This document shows positions 32,721-41,699 of a DNA stretch of 64,000 nucleotides, piece by piece. How positions within the stretch are numbered: the stretch's first letter is position 1; every line of letters begins with the position of its first letter. The translations under genes were made by a program, and so were the position numbers. This stretch comes from Siccibacter colletis. GTDB taxonomy: Bacteria; Pseudomonadota; Gammaproteobacteria; Enterobacterales; Enterobacteriaceae. The stretch lies in the NCBI RefSeq assembly GCF_000696575.1, contig NZ_JMSQ01000039.1:1-64000 (forward strand), read 5' to 3'. The notes under the pieces were generated by a model. The model ran no database searches and had not been told where the DNA came from. It was given only the letters and a program-made list of their open reading frames with translations.

Positions 32721-33281
32721 TTATTTCTCCGTCGCGCCGCGCTTGCGAAAACAGCGCACAAACTCTTCGGCGAAGGGGAGGATCTCCAGCAGTACGATAG
32801 CCAGCAGCAGGGTAACAATATACGGCACCGGCAGCGGCTCGCTTTTCAGGTTCAGGCTAAAATCTGCCGCTGCGGCTCCCAGCCCGACCAGCGCCAGCGC
32901 CTGATCCCAGTGGCGCGTCACCACCAGTAGCAGCGCCATCAGCGGCACCATCTCCAGAAAGCTGTGGATATGCTGCTCAACCGGCGAGATATAACGCACG
33001 GTCGAGGAGTAGCTCACATCCCACAGCGCAGTGGCTTCGTGGAGCAAAAAACCGACGACCATCAGCAGGATAATCAGCGCGTTGATTTCAAGAAACAGCG
33101 CGGCAAGCAGCGGAATTCCCATCTCGCTGAACATCAGAATATGAATAAAGGCCTCTTTTAGCCCGGCGTTTTCCTCAATGTGGGTTTTACGGTGGCACAG
33201 CCAGTCGCAGACGCCGGCCAGCAGCCAGAGCGGCATAATAAAATAAAGCAGTAACAGCAGCGTGGGATCGTTGGGTGTCAC
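32721..33281 (-). CDS. Hypothetical multi-pass membrane protein
   Basis: The 186-residue product starts at a GTG because GGAGG lies seven bases upstream, whereas the longer frame (ATG at 33305) would place the SD inside the gene. It has about five hydrophobic segments and clustered His and Glu near the membrane borders (CHRKTHIEEN, LLHEATALWDV, EQHIHSFLE). That could bind a metal or heme, but no family was recognised. It lies between the autotransporter and the MFS gene on the same strand with gaps of over 100 bases, so it is probably a separate unit. Confidence 0.65.
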   Translation of the reverse strand: MTPNDPTLLLLLYFIMPLWLLAGVCDWLCHRKTHIEENAGLKEAFIHILMFSEMGIPLLAALFLEINALIILLMVVGFLLHEATALWDVSYSSTVRYISPVEQHIHSFLEMVPLMALLLVVTRHWDQALALVGLGAAAADFSLNLKSEPLPVPYIVTLLLAIVLLEILPFAEEFVRCFRKRGATEK

Positions 33282-33354
33282 AGGTAGCCCTCCGGAATGT
33301 CTCATCCGTTAAGCATAGACCTGAATTTTAGCAGGGGTATCGCGTTCGGGAGAT

Positions 33355-33377
33355 CCTCAGGCTATTGCAGCCTGAGG
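33355..33377 (-). terminator. Hairpin after the MFS gene
   Basis: CCTCAGGCT and AGCCTGAGG are exact nine-base inverted repeats with loop ATTGC, 23 bases beyond the MFS stop. There is no T run, so it may be a weak terminator or mRNA-stabilising hairpin. Confidence 0.5.
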
Positions 33378-33399
33378 AAGAGCGAGAAGGATCGGGAAA

Positions 33400-34641
33400 C
33401 TACAGGCGATTACCACGCCGGAACGGACGGCAGATGGCGATCATGGCAAAGGCGCTGCACAGCGGGACGATCCCAAGCATCACCCAGGCGGTGGCCGCCT
33501 GCGGGGAGGGCGTCAGCGCATGGTCGAGCTGGCCGCCCAGCAGGAAATTGCCCAGCAGTACCGCCACGCCACCCATCGACGAGAGCGCCCCATAATGCGC
33601 CCCGAGGTTGTGTTCATCGGCGAAACGCGGGATGAGGTCCATTCCCACCGGCATAATCAGCATCTGCCCGAGCGTCAACAGGGTCACCATCAGCATTGCC
33701 GGGACCAGCCGGGTTATCCCTTCCGGTGGTGGAGCCGCGGCAAACAGCGCCACGCTGAAGAAGGCGCTCGCGAGCAGGAAAAAACCGAGCGGCAGAATGT
33801 GCGCCGCCCCGATGCGGCGGGCAATACGCGCCAGCGGCAGTTGCAGAACGATCACCAGCAGCGACGCCAGCATAAAGAGCGGGCCTAACGCTTTCTCGCT
33901 GCTACCAGAGCGGTGCAGCTCCACCGGCAGCGCCAGATAGAGCTGGTTATAGCTGAACAGATACGCGCTGTAGGCGATGATAAAGGCGACAAAACGCGGC
34001 TGGTGGAAGGTTTTCCACCACGGGTTGATCCGCAGCTCGCCGCTGCGGCGCGGGGTCTGGGGCAGACAGAAAAACAAAATCGCCAGCGCAACGATAAACA
34101 CGCCGGCACCGGCCAGCGCCACGCGCTGAAAACCGAAGCCCGTCAGCAGCGACCCTAGTACCGGGCCAAGTACCGCGCCCAGTTCACCGCATACGGCGAA
34201 CAGCGCGAACCATTCCGCGCGGCTGCGCTTTCCGGCCTGCTCGCTTTCATTGCCGGCTCGGGCCAGCAGCGCTTCGATAGCGGGGGAGAACAGCGCGCCA
34301 CCGACCCCGGTGAGGCAGGCACCGAGAATAATCGGCACCAGGCTGTCGCCCAGTGCCAGCAGCAGATAGCCGCTGATGCGCACCATACACCCGCACAGAA
34401 TGATGACTCGCGCGCCAAAGCGGTCTGCCAGCGCGCCGCCCACCAGAAACATGCCCTGCTGCGAGAAGGTGCGCAAACCAATGATTAGCCCCACCGCCCA
34501 GCCAGAGAGCAGCATGTCATCGCGCAGGAAGATAGCCAGAAACGGCACCACCGCATAAAAGCCGATATTAAAGACCAGCTGGCTGCCGAGCAGCAGCGGC
34601 GGGTAGACCCGGGTAGTACGGCGGGCGAACAGGGAAAGCAT
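33400..34641 (-). CDS. MFS transporter, likely siderophore- or metal-related exporter
   Basis: The 413-residue protein has 12 predicted membrane helices. MFS signature A-like residues GGALADRFGARVI are between helices 2 and 3 (about residues 68-80). The N-terminal half resembles the MdtG/MdtH-type multidrug branch. It is divergent from an iron ABC importer operon, which suggests export of the matching siderophore or relief of metal stress. No biosynthesis genes for a second siderophore are nearby, so the substrate is unknown. Confidence 0.78.
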   Translation of the reverse strand: MLSLFARRTTRVYPPLLLGSQLVFNIGFYAVVPFLAIFLRDDMLLSGWAVGLIIGLRTFSQQGMFLVGGALADRFGARVIILCGCMVRISGYLLLALGDSLVPIILGACLTGVGGALFSPAIEALLARAGNESEQAGKRSRAEWFALFAVCGELGAVLGPVLGSLLTGFGFQRVALAGAGVFIVALAILFFCLPQTPRRSGELRINPWWKTFHQPRFVAFIIAYSAYLFSYNQLYLALPVELHRSGSSEKALGPLFMLASLLVIVLQLPLARIARRIGAAHILPLGFFLLASAFFSVALFAAAPPPEGITRLVPAMLMVTLLTLGQMLIMPVGMDLIPRFADEHNLGAHYGALSSMGGVAVLLGNFLLGGQLDHALTPSPQAATAWVMLGIVPLCSAFAMIAICRPFRRGNRL

Positions 34642-34766
34642 GCGTTATCCATCAGCGTGAGGTTAAAAACAGAGGGCTAATATGGATGAAGCCACCGCCG
34701 CTGGCAAATCGTTGCGCCCGGCAAATCATTAACGGCGCATATAGTTGTTATGGGCAATTACCTGTA

Positions 34767-34795
34767 TTGACAACCCCCGGAGCGCCCGGTATAAA
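34767..34795 (+). promoter_or_regulatory. Sigma-70 promoter of the iron ABC importer operon
   Basis: TTGACA (34767-34772), a 17-base spacer and TATAAA (34790-34795) match the consensus almost fully. The start of transcription should be near 34802, leaving a leader of about 150 bases. Confidence 0.8.
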
Positions 34796-34804
34796 CCGAC
34801 AACT

Positions 34805-34826
34805 TAAGAATGATTTGCATTTACAT
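34805..34826. promoter_or_regulatory. Fur box candidate of the iron ABC importer operon
   Basis: AAGAATGATTTGCATTTAC lies just over the expected start of transcription. AATG and CATT form the arms of the Fur palindrome. The match to the 19-base consensus is partial, but the position would let Fe-Fur block the strong promoter upstream. Confidence 0.6.
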
Positions 34827-34952
34827 CGGCGGGGGCTGATGAAGTGCAGCATCCCGGCGGCGGGGCGAGCCCGCGGCTGCGGTAACGACGCGGCACTGCC
34901 ATGGTCACAGCGTGCACGCGCATAAAATAACGATAAAGAAAGGTTGATGTTG

Positions 34953-35957
34953 ATGGTTAATGTTAAACAGGCGTTATGGGGTTTAGGGTTGCTGAGCCTC
35001 TCCGGGATGGCGGCCGCGACGCAGTACCCGCTGACGCTGGAAAACTGCGGTACGAAGGTTGTGTTTGAAAAAAGCCCGCAGCGTATGGTCGCCCTGGGCC
35101 AGAACACCGCTGAAATCATGCTGCTGCTCGGCTTGCAGGATAAAATGGTCGCCAGCGCATTCTGGCCGACTAAAGTGCTGCCGGCGCTGGCAGGCAAAAA
35201 TGAAAAGGTGCCGGTGCTGACCGTTGAGATCCCGACCCTTGAGTCGATTCTTGCCCGCCAGCCGGATTTCGTTGCCGCCCAGCTTCCACTGCTACTGGGG
35301 CCGGACAGCAAAGTTGCGAAGCGCGAAGATTTTGCCGCGGTGGGCATCAACAGCTATCTCTCACCGGGCGTCTGCGCCACGAAAAAGAACACCGGCGACA
35401 TCTACGGCAGCCGCAGCCAGCTATGGGACATGACGCTGCTGTATAAAGAGATCGAGGATCTGGCGACGATTTTTGATGTCGAAGACCGCGGCGCAGCGCT
35501 GGTAAACGACTTCCGACAGCGTGAAAACGCGCTGCGCACGACGTTTGGCCACAGCAAACGCGATCTGTCGTTTGTCTTCTGGTTCTCCAGTGCTTCCCCT
35601 TCATCCGATGCCTATCTGGGCGGCAAAAACAGCGCCTCGGGCTTTATTGCCAGCGTGCTGGGCGGGCATAACGCCATCAGCTCCGACAGCGAATGGCCGA
35701 CGGTGGGCTGGGAGAGCATTATCGCCACCAACCCGGATGTGATTGTGGTGTCGAGCCTCGATCGCAACCGCTGGGCGCTCGACAGCGCCGAAGAGAAGAT
35801 CAAATTCCTCAAAAGCGACCCGGCCGTCAGCCAGCTTGAAGCGGTGAAAAAGGGCCATATCGTGGTGATGGACGGCCAGGCAATGAACCCGACGATCCGC
35901 ACCATTTATGGCGCAGAGCAGGTGGCGGCGCAGCTTGAGAAACTGGGGCTGAACTGA
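34953..35957 (+). CDS. Iron/siderophore ABC importer, periplasmic binding protein
   Basis: The 334-residue protein has a signal peptide (cleavage near MAAA-TQ, about residue 22) and the TroA/FepB-like periplasmic-binding fold: RMVALGQNTAEIMLLLGL, then GWESIIATNPDVIVV. Of the ATG codons at 34947 and 34953, the second is preferred because AGG is nine bases upstream. Two Cys (ENCG and SPGVCATKK) may form a disulfide. The permease starts at the stop (ATGA), so the three genes are translationally linked. The ligand is unknown, and the sequence is distant from the FepB encoded further on. Confidence 0.82.
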   Translation: MVNVKQALWGLGLLSLSGMAAATQYPLTLENCGTKVVFEKSPQRMVALGQNTAEIMLLLGLQDKMVASAFWPTKVLPALAGKNEKVPVLTVEIPTLESILARQPDFVAAQLPLLLGPDSKVAKREDFAAVGINSYLSPGVCATKKNTGDIYGSRSQLWDMTLLYKEIEDLATIFDVEDRGAALVNDFRQRENALRTTFGHSKRDLSFVFWFSSASPSSDAYLGGKNSASGFIASVLGGHNAISSDSEWPTVGWESIIATNPDVIVVSSLDRNRWALDSAEEKIKFLKSDPAVSQLEAVKKGHIVVMDGQAMNPTIRTIYGAEQVAAQLEKLGLN

Positions 35958-36994
35958 TGACAAGCCCGGTACGCAACCGGGGCGGGTTGTGGCAGCGCCT
36001 GGCGCTGTTCTCCGCTGCGGTTGTGCTTCTTCTGCTGGTTATTGCGATCGGCGTGGGGTCAGGTGAGCTGGCCATTCCCCTCAGAACCATTTTCTATGCG
36101 GTCACCAATAAGCTGGGGCTGACCGCAGAGCCGCTGAACCGTATCCATGAAACCGTGATCTGGGATTTCCGCCTCAGCCGTGCGCTGGTCGCTGCCTGCA
36201 GCGGCGCGGGGCTGGCCATCTGCGGCGCAGTGCTGCAGAGCCTGCTGAAAAACGCGCTGGCGGAACCCTACGTGCTCGGCGTTTCCGCTGGCGCCTCCAC
36301 CGGTGCGGTGGCGGTGGTGCTGGGGATTGGCACCGGCGCGGTATCGCTCTCTGCGGGAGCCTTCACCGGCGCGTTCGCTGCGTTTGCTTTCGTGGCGCTG
36401 CTGACTAACGGTGCGCGCGGCGGTAACGAGCGCACCATCCTTGCCGGCGTCGCGGCCTCGCAGCTGTTCAACGCCATTACCGCCTACAGCATCAGCACCT
36501 CCGCCAGCGCTCAGCAGGCGCGGGATGTAATGTTCTGGCTGCTCGGAAGCTTCAGCGGCGTGCGCTGGCCCGAGTTCCAGCTGGTGCTGGTGGTCGTGAT
36601 GGTCGGCCTTGCGGTCTGCCTGTGGTATGCCAAAGCGCTGGACGCCTTCACCTTTGGGGATGACGCGGCGGCCTCGCTGGGCATTCCGGTGGGCTATGTC
36701 AGGCTGATGCTGTTTACCGTGACCGCGCTGATGACGGCGGCGATTGTCAGCATGGCCGGTTCCATTGGCTTCGTGGGTCTGGTAGTACCGCATGTGATGC
36801 GCTACTTCTTTGGCCCGCTGCACCGCACGCTGCTGGTGGCCTGCGCCATGATGGGGGCCATTCTGATGGTGCTGGCAGATATTGCGGCGCGTACGGTAAT
36901 CGCACCGCAGAGCCTGCCGGTGGGGGTGGTGACCGCCCTGGTTGGCGTACCGTTCTTTGCTGCCATTCTCTGGCGTGCACGGAGGCAACTATGA
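35957..36994 (+). CDS. Iron/siderophore ABC importer, FecCD-family permease
   Basis: The 345-residue inner-membrane protein has about ten helices, with the BtuC/FecCD pattern RLSRALVAACSGAGLAICGAVLQSLLKNALAEPYVLGVSAGAS (in parts) and a C-terminal GLVVPHVMRY that contacts the ATPase. It starts on the stop of the binding-protein gene and overlaps the ATPase gene by four bases. A single permease of this type works as a homodimer. Confidence 0.9.
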   Translation: MTSPVRNRGGLWQRLALFSAAVVLLLLVIAIGVGSGELAIPLRTIFYAVTNKLGLTAEPLNRIHETVIWDFRLSRALVAACSGAGLAICGAVLQSLLKNALAEPYVLGVSAGASTGAVAVVLGIGTGAVSLSAGAFTGAFAAFAFVALLTNGARGGNERTILAGVAASQLFNAITAYSISTSASAQQARDVMFWLLGSFSGVRWPEFQLVLVVVMVGLAVCLWYAKALDAFTFGDDAAASLGIPVGYVRLMLFTVTALMTAAIVSMAGSIGFVGLVVPHVMRYFFGPLHRTLLVACAMMGAILMVLADIAARTVIAPQSLPVGVVTALVGVPFFAAILWRARRQL

Positions 36995-37749
36995 GTATCA
37001 GCGCGGAAAACATCTGCTGGCGCGTCGGCAAAAAAGTGATTGTCGATGACGTCTCCCTGAGTGTGGCGCAGGGGCAGACGCTGGGATTGCTGGGGCCGAA
37101 CGGGTCTGGCAAATCCTCGTTGCTGCGCGTGCTGGCGGGGCTGCGCCGCCCCAGTGCGGGCCGGGTATTGCTCGATGAGCATGACATCAGCGGCATGGCA
37201 AAAAAGCAGGTCGCACGCCGCGTGGCCTTTGTTGAGCAGCATGGCGGAACAGATGCCAACATTCGCGTGCGCGATGTGGTGAAGCTCGGGCGCATCCCAC
37301 ACCACTCGCCGCTCTCTTCATGGACGCCGGAGGATGAACGCATCGTCAATGAGGCGCTGGAGCGGGTGGAGATGCGGGATCGCAGCGATCAGGGCTGGCT
37401 GAGCCTTTCCGGCGGGGAACGCCAGCGGGTGCATATTGCGCGCGCCCTGGCGCAGCAGCCGACCGAGATCCTGCTCGACGAGCCGACTAACCATCTCGAC
37501 ATTCATCATCAGATCCAGCTGATGCGCCTTATCAGCGCGCTGCCGGTCACCAGTATCGTGGCGCTGCACGACCTCAACCATGCCGCGATGTTCTGTGATG
37601 CGCTGATCGTGATGCAGAAGGGAAAGATCGTTGCCAGCGGTACCCCCGAGGCGGTGCTGACCGAAGCGTTGCTACACGACGTGTTCCAGGTGGACGCCAG
37701 AATCGAAATCTCGCCATATCACGGTAAAAAACATATTCACTTCATCTGA
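36991..37749 (+). CDS. Iron/siderophore ABC importer, ATP-binding protein
   Basis: The 252-residue ATPase shows Walker [10 protein letters not shown] (about 34-42), signature LSGGERQRV (about 140), Walker [12 protein letters not shown] and switch His in ALHDLNHA. It belongs to the FepC/FecE branch. The C-terminal HGKKHIHFI is short. It is the third gene of the importer operon. A hairpin AGCGGCG/CGCCGCT follows at 37755-37787 without a T run. Confidence 0.92.
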   Translation: MSISAENICWRVGKKVIVDDVSLSVAQGQTLGLLGPNGSGKSSLLRVLAGLRRPSAGRVLLDEHDISGMAKKQVARRVAFVEQHGGTDANIRVRDVVKLGRIPHHSPLSSWTPEDERIVNEALERVEMRDRSDQGWLSLSGGERQRVHIARALAQQPTEILLDEPTNHLDIHHQIQLMRLISALPVTSIVALHDLNHAAMFCDALIVMQKGKIVASGTPEAVLTEALLHDVFQVDARIEISPYHGKKHIHFI

Positions 37750-37933
37750 AGCAAAGCGGCGGACGCGATTTATGCGCGGTCGCCGCTGCGCCTGATTGGC
37801 ATAACGTGCCTGGCGCATACGAATTCTCAATAAATTAATCATTTCTTAATAATAAACACACGCAAGGTTAAGCCCGGCAAGGGGTGTTGCCATACCATAT
37901 TCAGCTTCGCATTTTTAGTGGCACCAATCTGAT
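37750..37933. other. Gap after the ABC importer operon
   Basis: It holds an imperfect GC-rich hairpin (arms at 37755-37761 and 37781-37787) that may end the operon, then AT-rich DNA (AATAAATTAATCATTTCTTAATAA) that could include the promoter of the next gene. No coding sequence was found. Confidence 0.45.
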
Positions 37934-38545
37934 ATGAAGCTCGACACCCGACTTACCCCTGTTACCGCCTGCCTGATTGTGCTGGCGGTGTTATTTCCCT
38001 TTATTCCGGATCTGCATCTGGCGCTGTTCAGCGAGCGCGTGGTGACCGTGGTCGAAGATGCACAGGCTGCATGGCTGCTGTTTGGGGCCGTTTTCACCCT
38101 GTGCTATGCGCGCTCCGCCGGGCTGGCTGAACGTCCGCGCACGTTCTGGCTGTGGGCCGTGGTCTGGTGGCTGGTTCTGTTTGGTCGCAGCGTCAGCTGG
38201 GGCAGGGAGTATTTCCCGGAAGGGCCGAAGCTGCTGTTTCGCATCATTTCGGTAGTGTTGATCGGAACCCTGGTCCTGTGGCTGGTCTTCTCTAAGGCGC
38301 TGCGTCAGGAAGTGATGGCGCGTCTGCGCAGCGAGACGTTACCGCTGTGGACGGCCGCGCTGGTGGTGTGTTCATTCCTGATTTCTGATGCAGTGGAGCA
38401 TCATCGCCTGCTGGCGCCGCTGTTTCTGCATAACCCGCAGTATCAGGATTTGATTGAAGAGCTGTATGAAATTCCGTTTATGGTGGGGCTGTTTATTATC
38501 GTCTGTACCATGCTGGCGCGAGAAAAACGTGCGGTTCATTCTTAA
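37934..38545 (+). CDS. Hypothetical inner-membrane protein
   Basis: The 203-residue protein has about five membrane segments (near 10-28, 45-58, 70-85, 102-120 and 138-155) and a last one near 178-196. A polar loop DAVEHHRLLAPLF with two His is reminiscent of the small His-containing membrane protein encoded at 32721-33281, though they are not clearly homologous. No named family was recognised. A strong bidirectional terminator separates it from katN. Confidence 0.68.
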   Translation: MKLDTRLTPVTACLIVLAVLFPFIPDLHLALFSERVVTVVEDAQAAWLLFGAVFTLCYARSAGLAERPRTFWLWAVVWWLVLFGRSVSWGREYFPEGPKLLFRIISVVLIGTLVLWLVFSKALRQEVMARLRSETLPLWTAALVVCSFLISDAVEHHRLLAPLFLHNPQYQDLIEELYEIPFMVGLFIIVCTMLAREKRAVHS

Positions 38546-38580
38546 ACAGGCAGCGCACAGCGTCATGCCTGAATAACAAA

Positions 38581-38607
38581 AAACCCGCGCCGTGCGCGGG
38601 TTTTTTT
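38581..38607. terminator. Bidirectional intrinsic terminator
   Basis: AAACCCGCGC/GCGCGGGTTT with loop CGT, flanked by an A run and a T run, works for both the + gene on the left and katN on the right (minus strand). Confidence 0.92.
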
Positions 38608-38620
38608 ACAGGAACAACGC

Positions 38621-39502
38621 TTAGCGTTTATATTCCTGCGGCTCGCCAATCCCGAGATCGACACCGGTAATCGGGTCAATGGTTTCATCGGATTTGGTAC
38701 GGTCCGCCATCGCTTTCAGCATCGCCATCTGTTCAGAGGACAGGCCAACCGAGGCAGAGCCATCGCCGCCATCAACCGCAGGCTGCGGATCGGCTACGTA
38801 ATTAAAGTGTTCATCGCTGTTCCAGCTGCCGCGAATGTCATCACCCTGCGACATGTTGTAGTAGGTGTTCGCATACTCTTCCACCGGTGGCAGTTTACCC
38901 GCCGGGAAGTTATTGCGAATCGAATACAACGCTTTCTCAAACGACATCTGGTGCGCGACTTCTCGCGTCATCAGGAAGCTCAGCGCATCTTTTACGCCCG
39001 GATCGTCAGTCACGTTGATCAGGCGCTCGTAGATGATTTTGGCACGCGCTTCAGCCGCAATGTTGGAGCGTAAATCGGCCGTCACTTCACCAATGGTATC
39101 GATATACGCTGCGGTCCACGGCACGCCACCAGAGTTAGTCAGCGGCGGCCCACCACCGTACAGCAGAGAGGTGATGTGGCTGTCGTTACCGTTGCTACTC
39201 AGGGAACGATACAGTTCGGCCTCACTCTCGGTGCCTTCAGCCAGTGCACCTTTCGCGCCCTTGTTCAGCATCCCTACCAGGGTACCGATAATTTCAAGGT
39301 GGCTCAGTTCTTCGGTCGCGATATCCATCAGCATCGCTTTACGGCCCGGATCGTCATCGCCAAGGCCCTGGGTAAAGTAGCGGCAGGCTGCTGCCAGCTC
39401 GCCCTGCGGCCCACCGAATTGCTCCAGCAGGAGGTTAGCAAGGCCCGGATTAGGCTCTGCCACGCGCACTGTGTATTGCAGTTGTTTTACGTGTCGAAAC
39501 AT
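38621..39502 (-). CDS. katN: Manganese catalase KatN
   Basis: The 293-residue ferritin-like protein breaks down hydrogen peroxide at a dimanganese centre. The ligands fit: Glu in GPQGELAAACRYF (about residue 35), EELSHLE (near 68-74), Glu in AAEARAKIIYERL (about 150), and REVAHQMSFEKAL (about 182-192). Length and C-terminal extension (DPITGVDLGIGEPQEYK) fit the non-heme catalase of Salmonella, which is RpoS-controlled and cotranscribed with yciG, yciF and yciE. Here it is last in the group. Confidence 0.92.
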   Translation of the reverse strand: MFRHVKQLQYTVRVAEPNPGLANLLLEQFGGPQGELAAACRYFTQGLGDDDPGRKAMLMDIATEELSHLEIIGTLVGMLNKGAKGALAEGTESEAELYRSLSSNGNDSHITSLLYGGGPPLTNSGGVPWTAAYIDTIGEVTADLRSNIAAEARAKIIYERLINVTDDPGVKDALSFLMTREVAHQMSFEKALYSIRNNFPAGKLPPVEEYANTYYNMSQGDDIRGSWNSDEHFNYVADPQPAVDGGDGSASVGLSSEQMAMLKAMADRTKSDETIDPITGVDLGIGEPQEYKR

Positions 39503-39535
39503 AGTTTCTCCTCGATTCAGGGAATGGCAGTCGGG

Positions 39536-40042
39536 TTATTTTTTTGCTTCAACACCCGGCGCTTCAGAGCGCGTTAAATACTGCTGGGTAACGTCAGGCA
39601 GGTGGGTAATTGCCCATTCCGCCATGGCTTTTTCCTGCTCAAGGATCTGTTTGAATGCTGCAACGCCTTCCACATCGCCCACTTTCTCAGCGGCCGCAAT
39701 AAGCGAGGTGTAGCAGGCAATTTCGAACTGCTCAAAAACGTAGCTGCTGATAGCCCCTTTGACGATTTCGTCAGAGGTAAACATGCCGCCCATAGACTGA
39801 CCGAAAGCCGTCATTTTCCCCATGGTGTCTTTCATCATGGAGTTAGAAATATTGTTGCGCTCGATGACCGTCTCAAGGACTTGAATTTGCCCTTTGGTTT
39901 CATCGATATGTTGCTGAATGCGTGCTTTCAAATCTGGGTAGTTATCAATACGACCCGCCATCGCTTCGAGCATTGACTCAGCCTGTTTTTCCATGGCGTG
40001 AGCATCTCGCAACCAGTCATGATAGTTTTCTTCGTATGTCAT
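39536..40042 (-). CDS. yciE: YciE, ferritin-like stress protein (DUF892)
   Basis: The 168-residue protein closely resembles E. coli YciE in HYHDWLRDAHAMEKQAESMLE-like N-terminal sequence (here YHDWLRDAHAMEKQAESML) and RSE..GVEAKK at the end. It is a four-helix ferritin-like protein with paired Glu and His (EKQAE, EQFEIACY). Its biochemical role is not settled. It lies 33 bases ahead of katN and is presumably cotranscribed. The usual partner yciF is not between yciG and yciE. Confidence 0.88.
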   Translation of the reverse strand: MTYEENYHDWLRDAHAMEKQAESMLEAMAGRIDNYPDLKARIQQHIDETKGQIQVLETVIERNNISNSMMKDTMGKMTAFGQSMGGMFTSDEIVKGAISSYVFEQFEIACYTSLIAAAEKVGDVEGVAAFKQILEQEKAMAEWAITHLPDVTQQYLTRSEAPGVEAKK

Positions 40043-40333
40043 GATTATTGCCTCCCGGAATACATCGATAAATAGAGTAAATATAACAACATGAAGCCTG
40101 GCTTATAAAATTAAGCCGTTCGCAATCTGTTGCTCACTCAAAATAATATTTCAAGCGTGGCAATAGGCGCCGCGATAATACTAATTAAGCGATTTCAATC
40201 TTGCTTGTATGAATATGAAGGTGCCAATAACTCTGCGGACCGGATCATAGTCCGCAGAGCACTAACTTCTGCATGTTTATACAGAAATAGTTATTACAGT
40301 TGCCTTAGGAAACCAAATAAACAGCCAGGGCTA
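40043..40333. other. Gap between yciE and yciG
   Basis: Almost 290 bases where yciF might be expected. No remnant of a DUF892 frame was found. The sequence is AT-rich and has an inexact repeat CGGACCGGATCATAGTCCGCAG that forms a short hairpin (CTGCGGACTAT/ATAGTCCGCAG, 40230-40257). Confidence 0.45.
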
Positions 40334-40513
40334 TCAGGATTTACGACCGCCGCTGTTGCTGTTTTTGCCCCCTTTGCTGCCCGCTTCTGATGCGCGCTCA
40401 GGGTCGTTTTTGAAGTTGCCGCCGCTGTTCTGGCCGCCTTTACGACCTGCCTCGGACGCTTTCTTCTTATCTTCTGCGAAATTACCGGAACCGCCACGAT
40501 GTTGATCAGCCAT
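40334..40513 (-). CDS. yciG: YciG, KGG-repeat stress protein
   Basis: The 59-residue, glycine- and lysine-rich protein has repeated KKASEAGRKGG, ERASEAGSKGG units (KGG repeats, Con-10 type), as in E. coli YciG. The start is the ATG preceding ADQHRGGSGNFAEDK, with GAGGG upstream, and not the longer frame. The gene is expected to be RpoS-controlled and to contribute to swarming or general stress resistance. It lies 290 bases upstream of yciE, which suggests a separate promoter or a deletion of yciF in that gap. Confidence 0.88.
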   Translation of the reverse strand: MADQHRGGSGNFAEDKKKASEAGRKGGQNSGGNFKNDPERASEAGSKGGKNSNSGGRKS

Positions 40514-41095
40514 TATATTGCCCTCACGTTTCGTTAGATTACCGTCAAATATGATAATGTTCATATTTCGTTGTTACGGTAATTAAATCTAGTCGATTAC
40601 GGCGAGACGTCAAATGCACGCGGCAGCATGAACAGGACATTTTAGTGATGCTCGCGCTTCGCTTAAGCGGCGATAACGATACGGTAATCAGGCATGAATC
40701 AATGAGTTAAATAACGGGTCGCCCAAATAATGCGCAATACAATTGTGGGAATAGTCCTGGAATATTTCCGCCCAGCCAGGCGGTAAGGTTACAGCATTTA
40801 GCGTGCAAATATGAACATACAGTTTTTCTTTGTACAGGTTATTGCAGCGCGTAGGGAAATAACCTCCCTCTGAATCAAGCGATCCAATTCTGGACTAATT
40901 AATGATTGAACCTTTATGCGGCGAAACGTAAATTTCTGCCGGCCATAAACATGACGTTAAATAACGCTTATTGACGTTTCGTTACCGGATGGTTTTACCG
41001 TTGCGCTGCTGTTTTTTTAACGACGAGATAAACGACGAGTAACGATTCGGCGCGCGGTTGCGTCAGTGGCACAATTTCTTTCACTCAGGATAAAT
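40514..41095. other. Long AT-rich intergenic region between yciG and the fimbrial gene
   Basis: 582 bases without a supported gene. It should hold the yciG promoter (left) and the fimbrial promoter (right). Short direct repeats AACGACGAG occur near 41019-41040. No fim-type inverted repeats for phase switching and no recombinase were found. Confidence 0.5.
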
Positions 41096-41629
41096 ATGAT
41101 GAAAATACACTCTATTATTGCTGGCCTTGCGACCAGTTTAACCCTTGCGGCCTCGTCTGCCTGGGCCGCCGATGGCACCGTTAACTTCACCGGTGAGATC
41201 ATTGATGAAGCCTGCGTGGTTGATATCGGGGCCGATAACACCATGACCGTCGATCTTGGGCGCGTAGCGAAATCGTCGTTCAAAGCCTCCGGTGACGAAG
41301 CGCCGGAAACCAAGTTTTCTCTGAAGCTGAAAAGCTGTCCGGAAACAGTTACCACCGCCAAAGTGAAGTTTGACGGCGCTAACGATGCTACTAACTCCGG
41401 ACTTCTGGCGCTGACTCAGGAAACCGGCGTGGCAAAAGGTATTGGCGTGACGCTGCGCACTGCAGATAAAGCGGCGCTGGGCCTTGATGCGGTGAACGAC
41501 TACAGCTATACCCTGAGTTCAACGGAGGAAAACAGCCTCGACTTCTATGCTGCCTATCGCTCCACATCAGATACCGTCGTTGCTGGTAAAGCGAACGCGG
41601 TTGCTACCTTTACTGTGGATTACAACTGA
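41096..41629 (+). CDS. Type 1-family fimbrial major subunit (orphan)
   Basis: The 177-residue protein has a signal peptide (to SSAWA-A, about residue 24) and the FimA fold: FTGEIIDEACVVD with the first Cys, KLKSCPET with the second, and a donor-strand end YN (FTVDYN) with penultimate Tyr. The subunit polymerises through chaperone-usher assembly, but no chaperone, usher or adhesin lies nearby. It may therefore use machinery from another locus or be a remnant. AGGA lies before the ATG. A terminator follows. Confidence 0.85.
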   Translation: MMKIHSIIAGLATSLTLAASSAWAADGTVNFTGEIIDEACVVDIGADNTMTVDLGRVAKSSFKASGDEAPETKFSLKLKSCPETVTTAKVKFDGANDATNSGLLALTQETGVAKGIGVTLRTADKAALGLDAVNDYSYTLSSTEENSLDFYAAYRSTSDTVVAGKANAVATFTVDYN

Positions 41630-41650
41630 TAGCGTATCGCTATGAATATC

Positions 41651-41672
41651 AGGGCCGTTAGCGGCCCTTTTT
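41651..41672 (+). terminator. Intrinsic terminator after the fimbrial gene
   Basis: AGGGCCG, loop TTAG, CGGCCCT, then a T run. The LuxR-type gene begins 28 bases later. Confidence 0.88.
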
Positions 41673-41699
41673 ATTACCTTTCTCTTCCGTGAAAAGACT

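Noticed and set aside
36059-36988. A 309-codon open frame antisense to the FecCD permease
   Set aside because: The composition (many His, Gln, Arg) is that of a shadow frame of a membrane protein gene.
40514-41095. fim-like invertible promoter switch upstream of the fimbrial gene
   Set aside because: No paired inverted repeats of suitable spacing and no recombinase gene were found.
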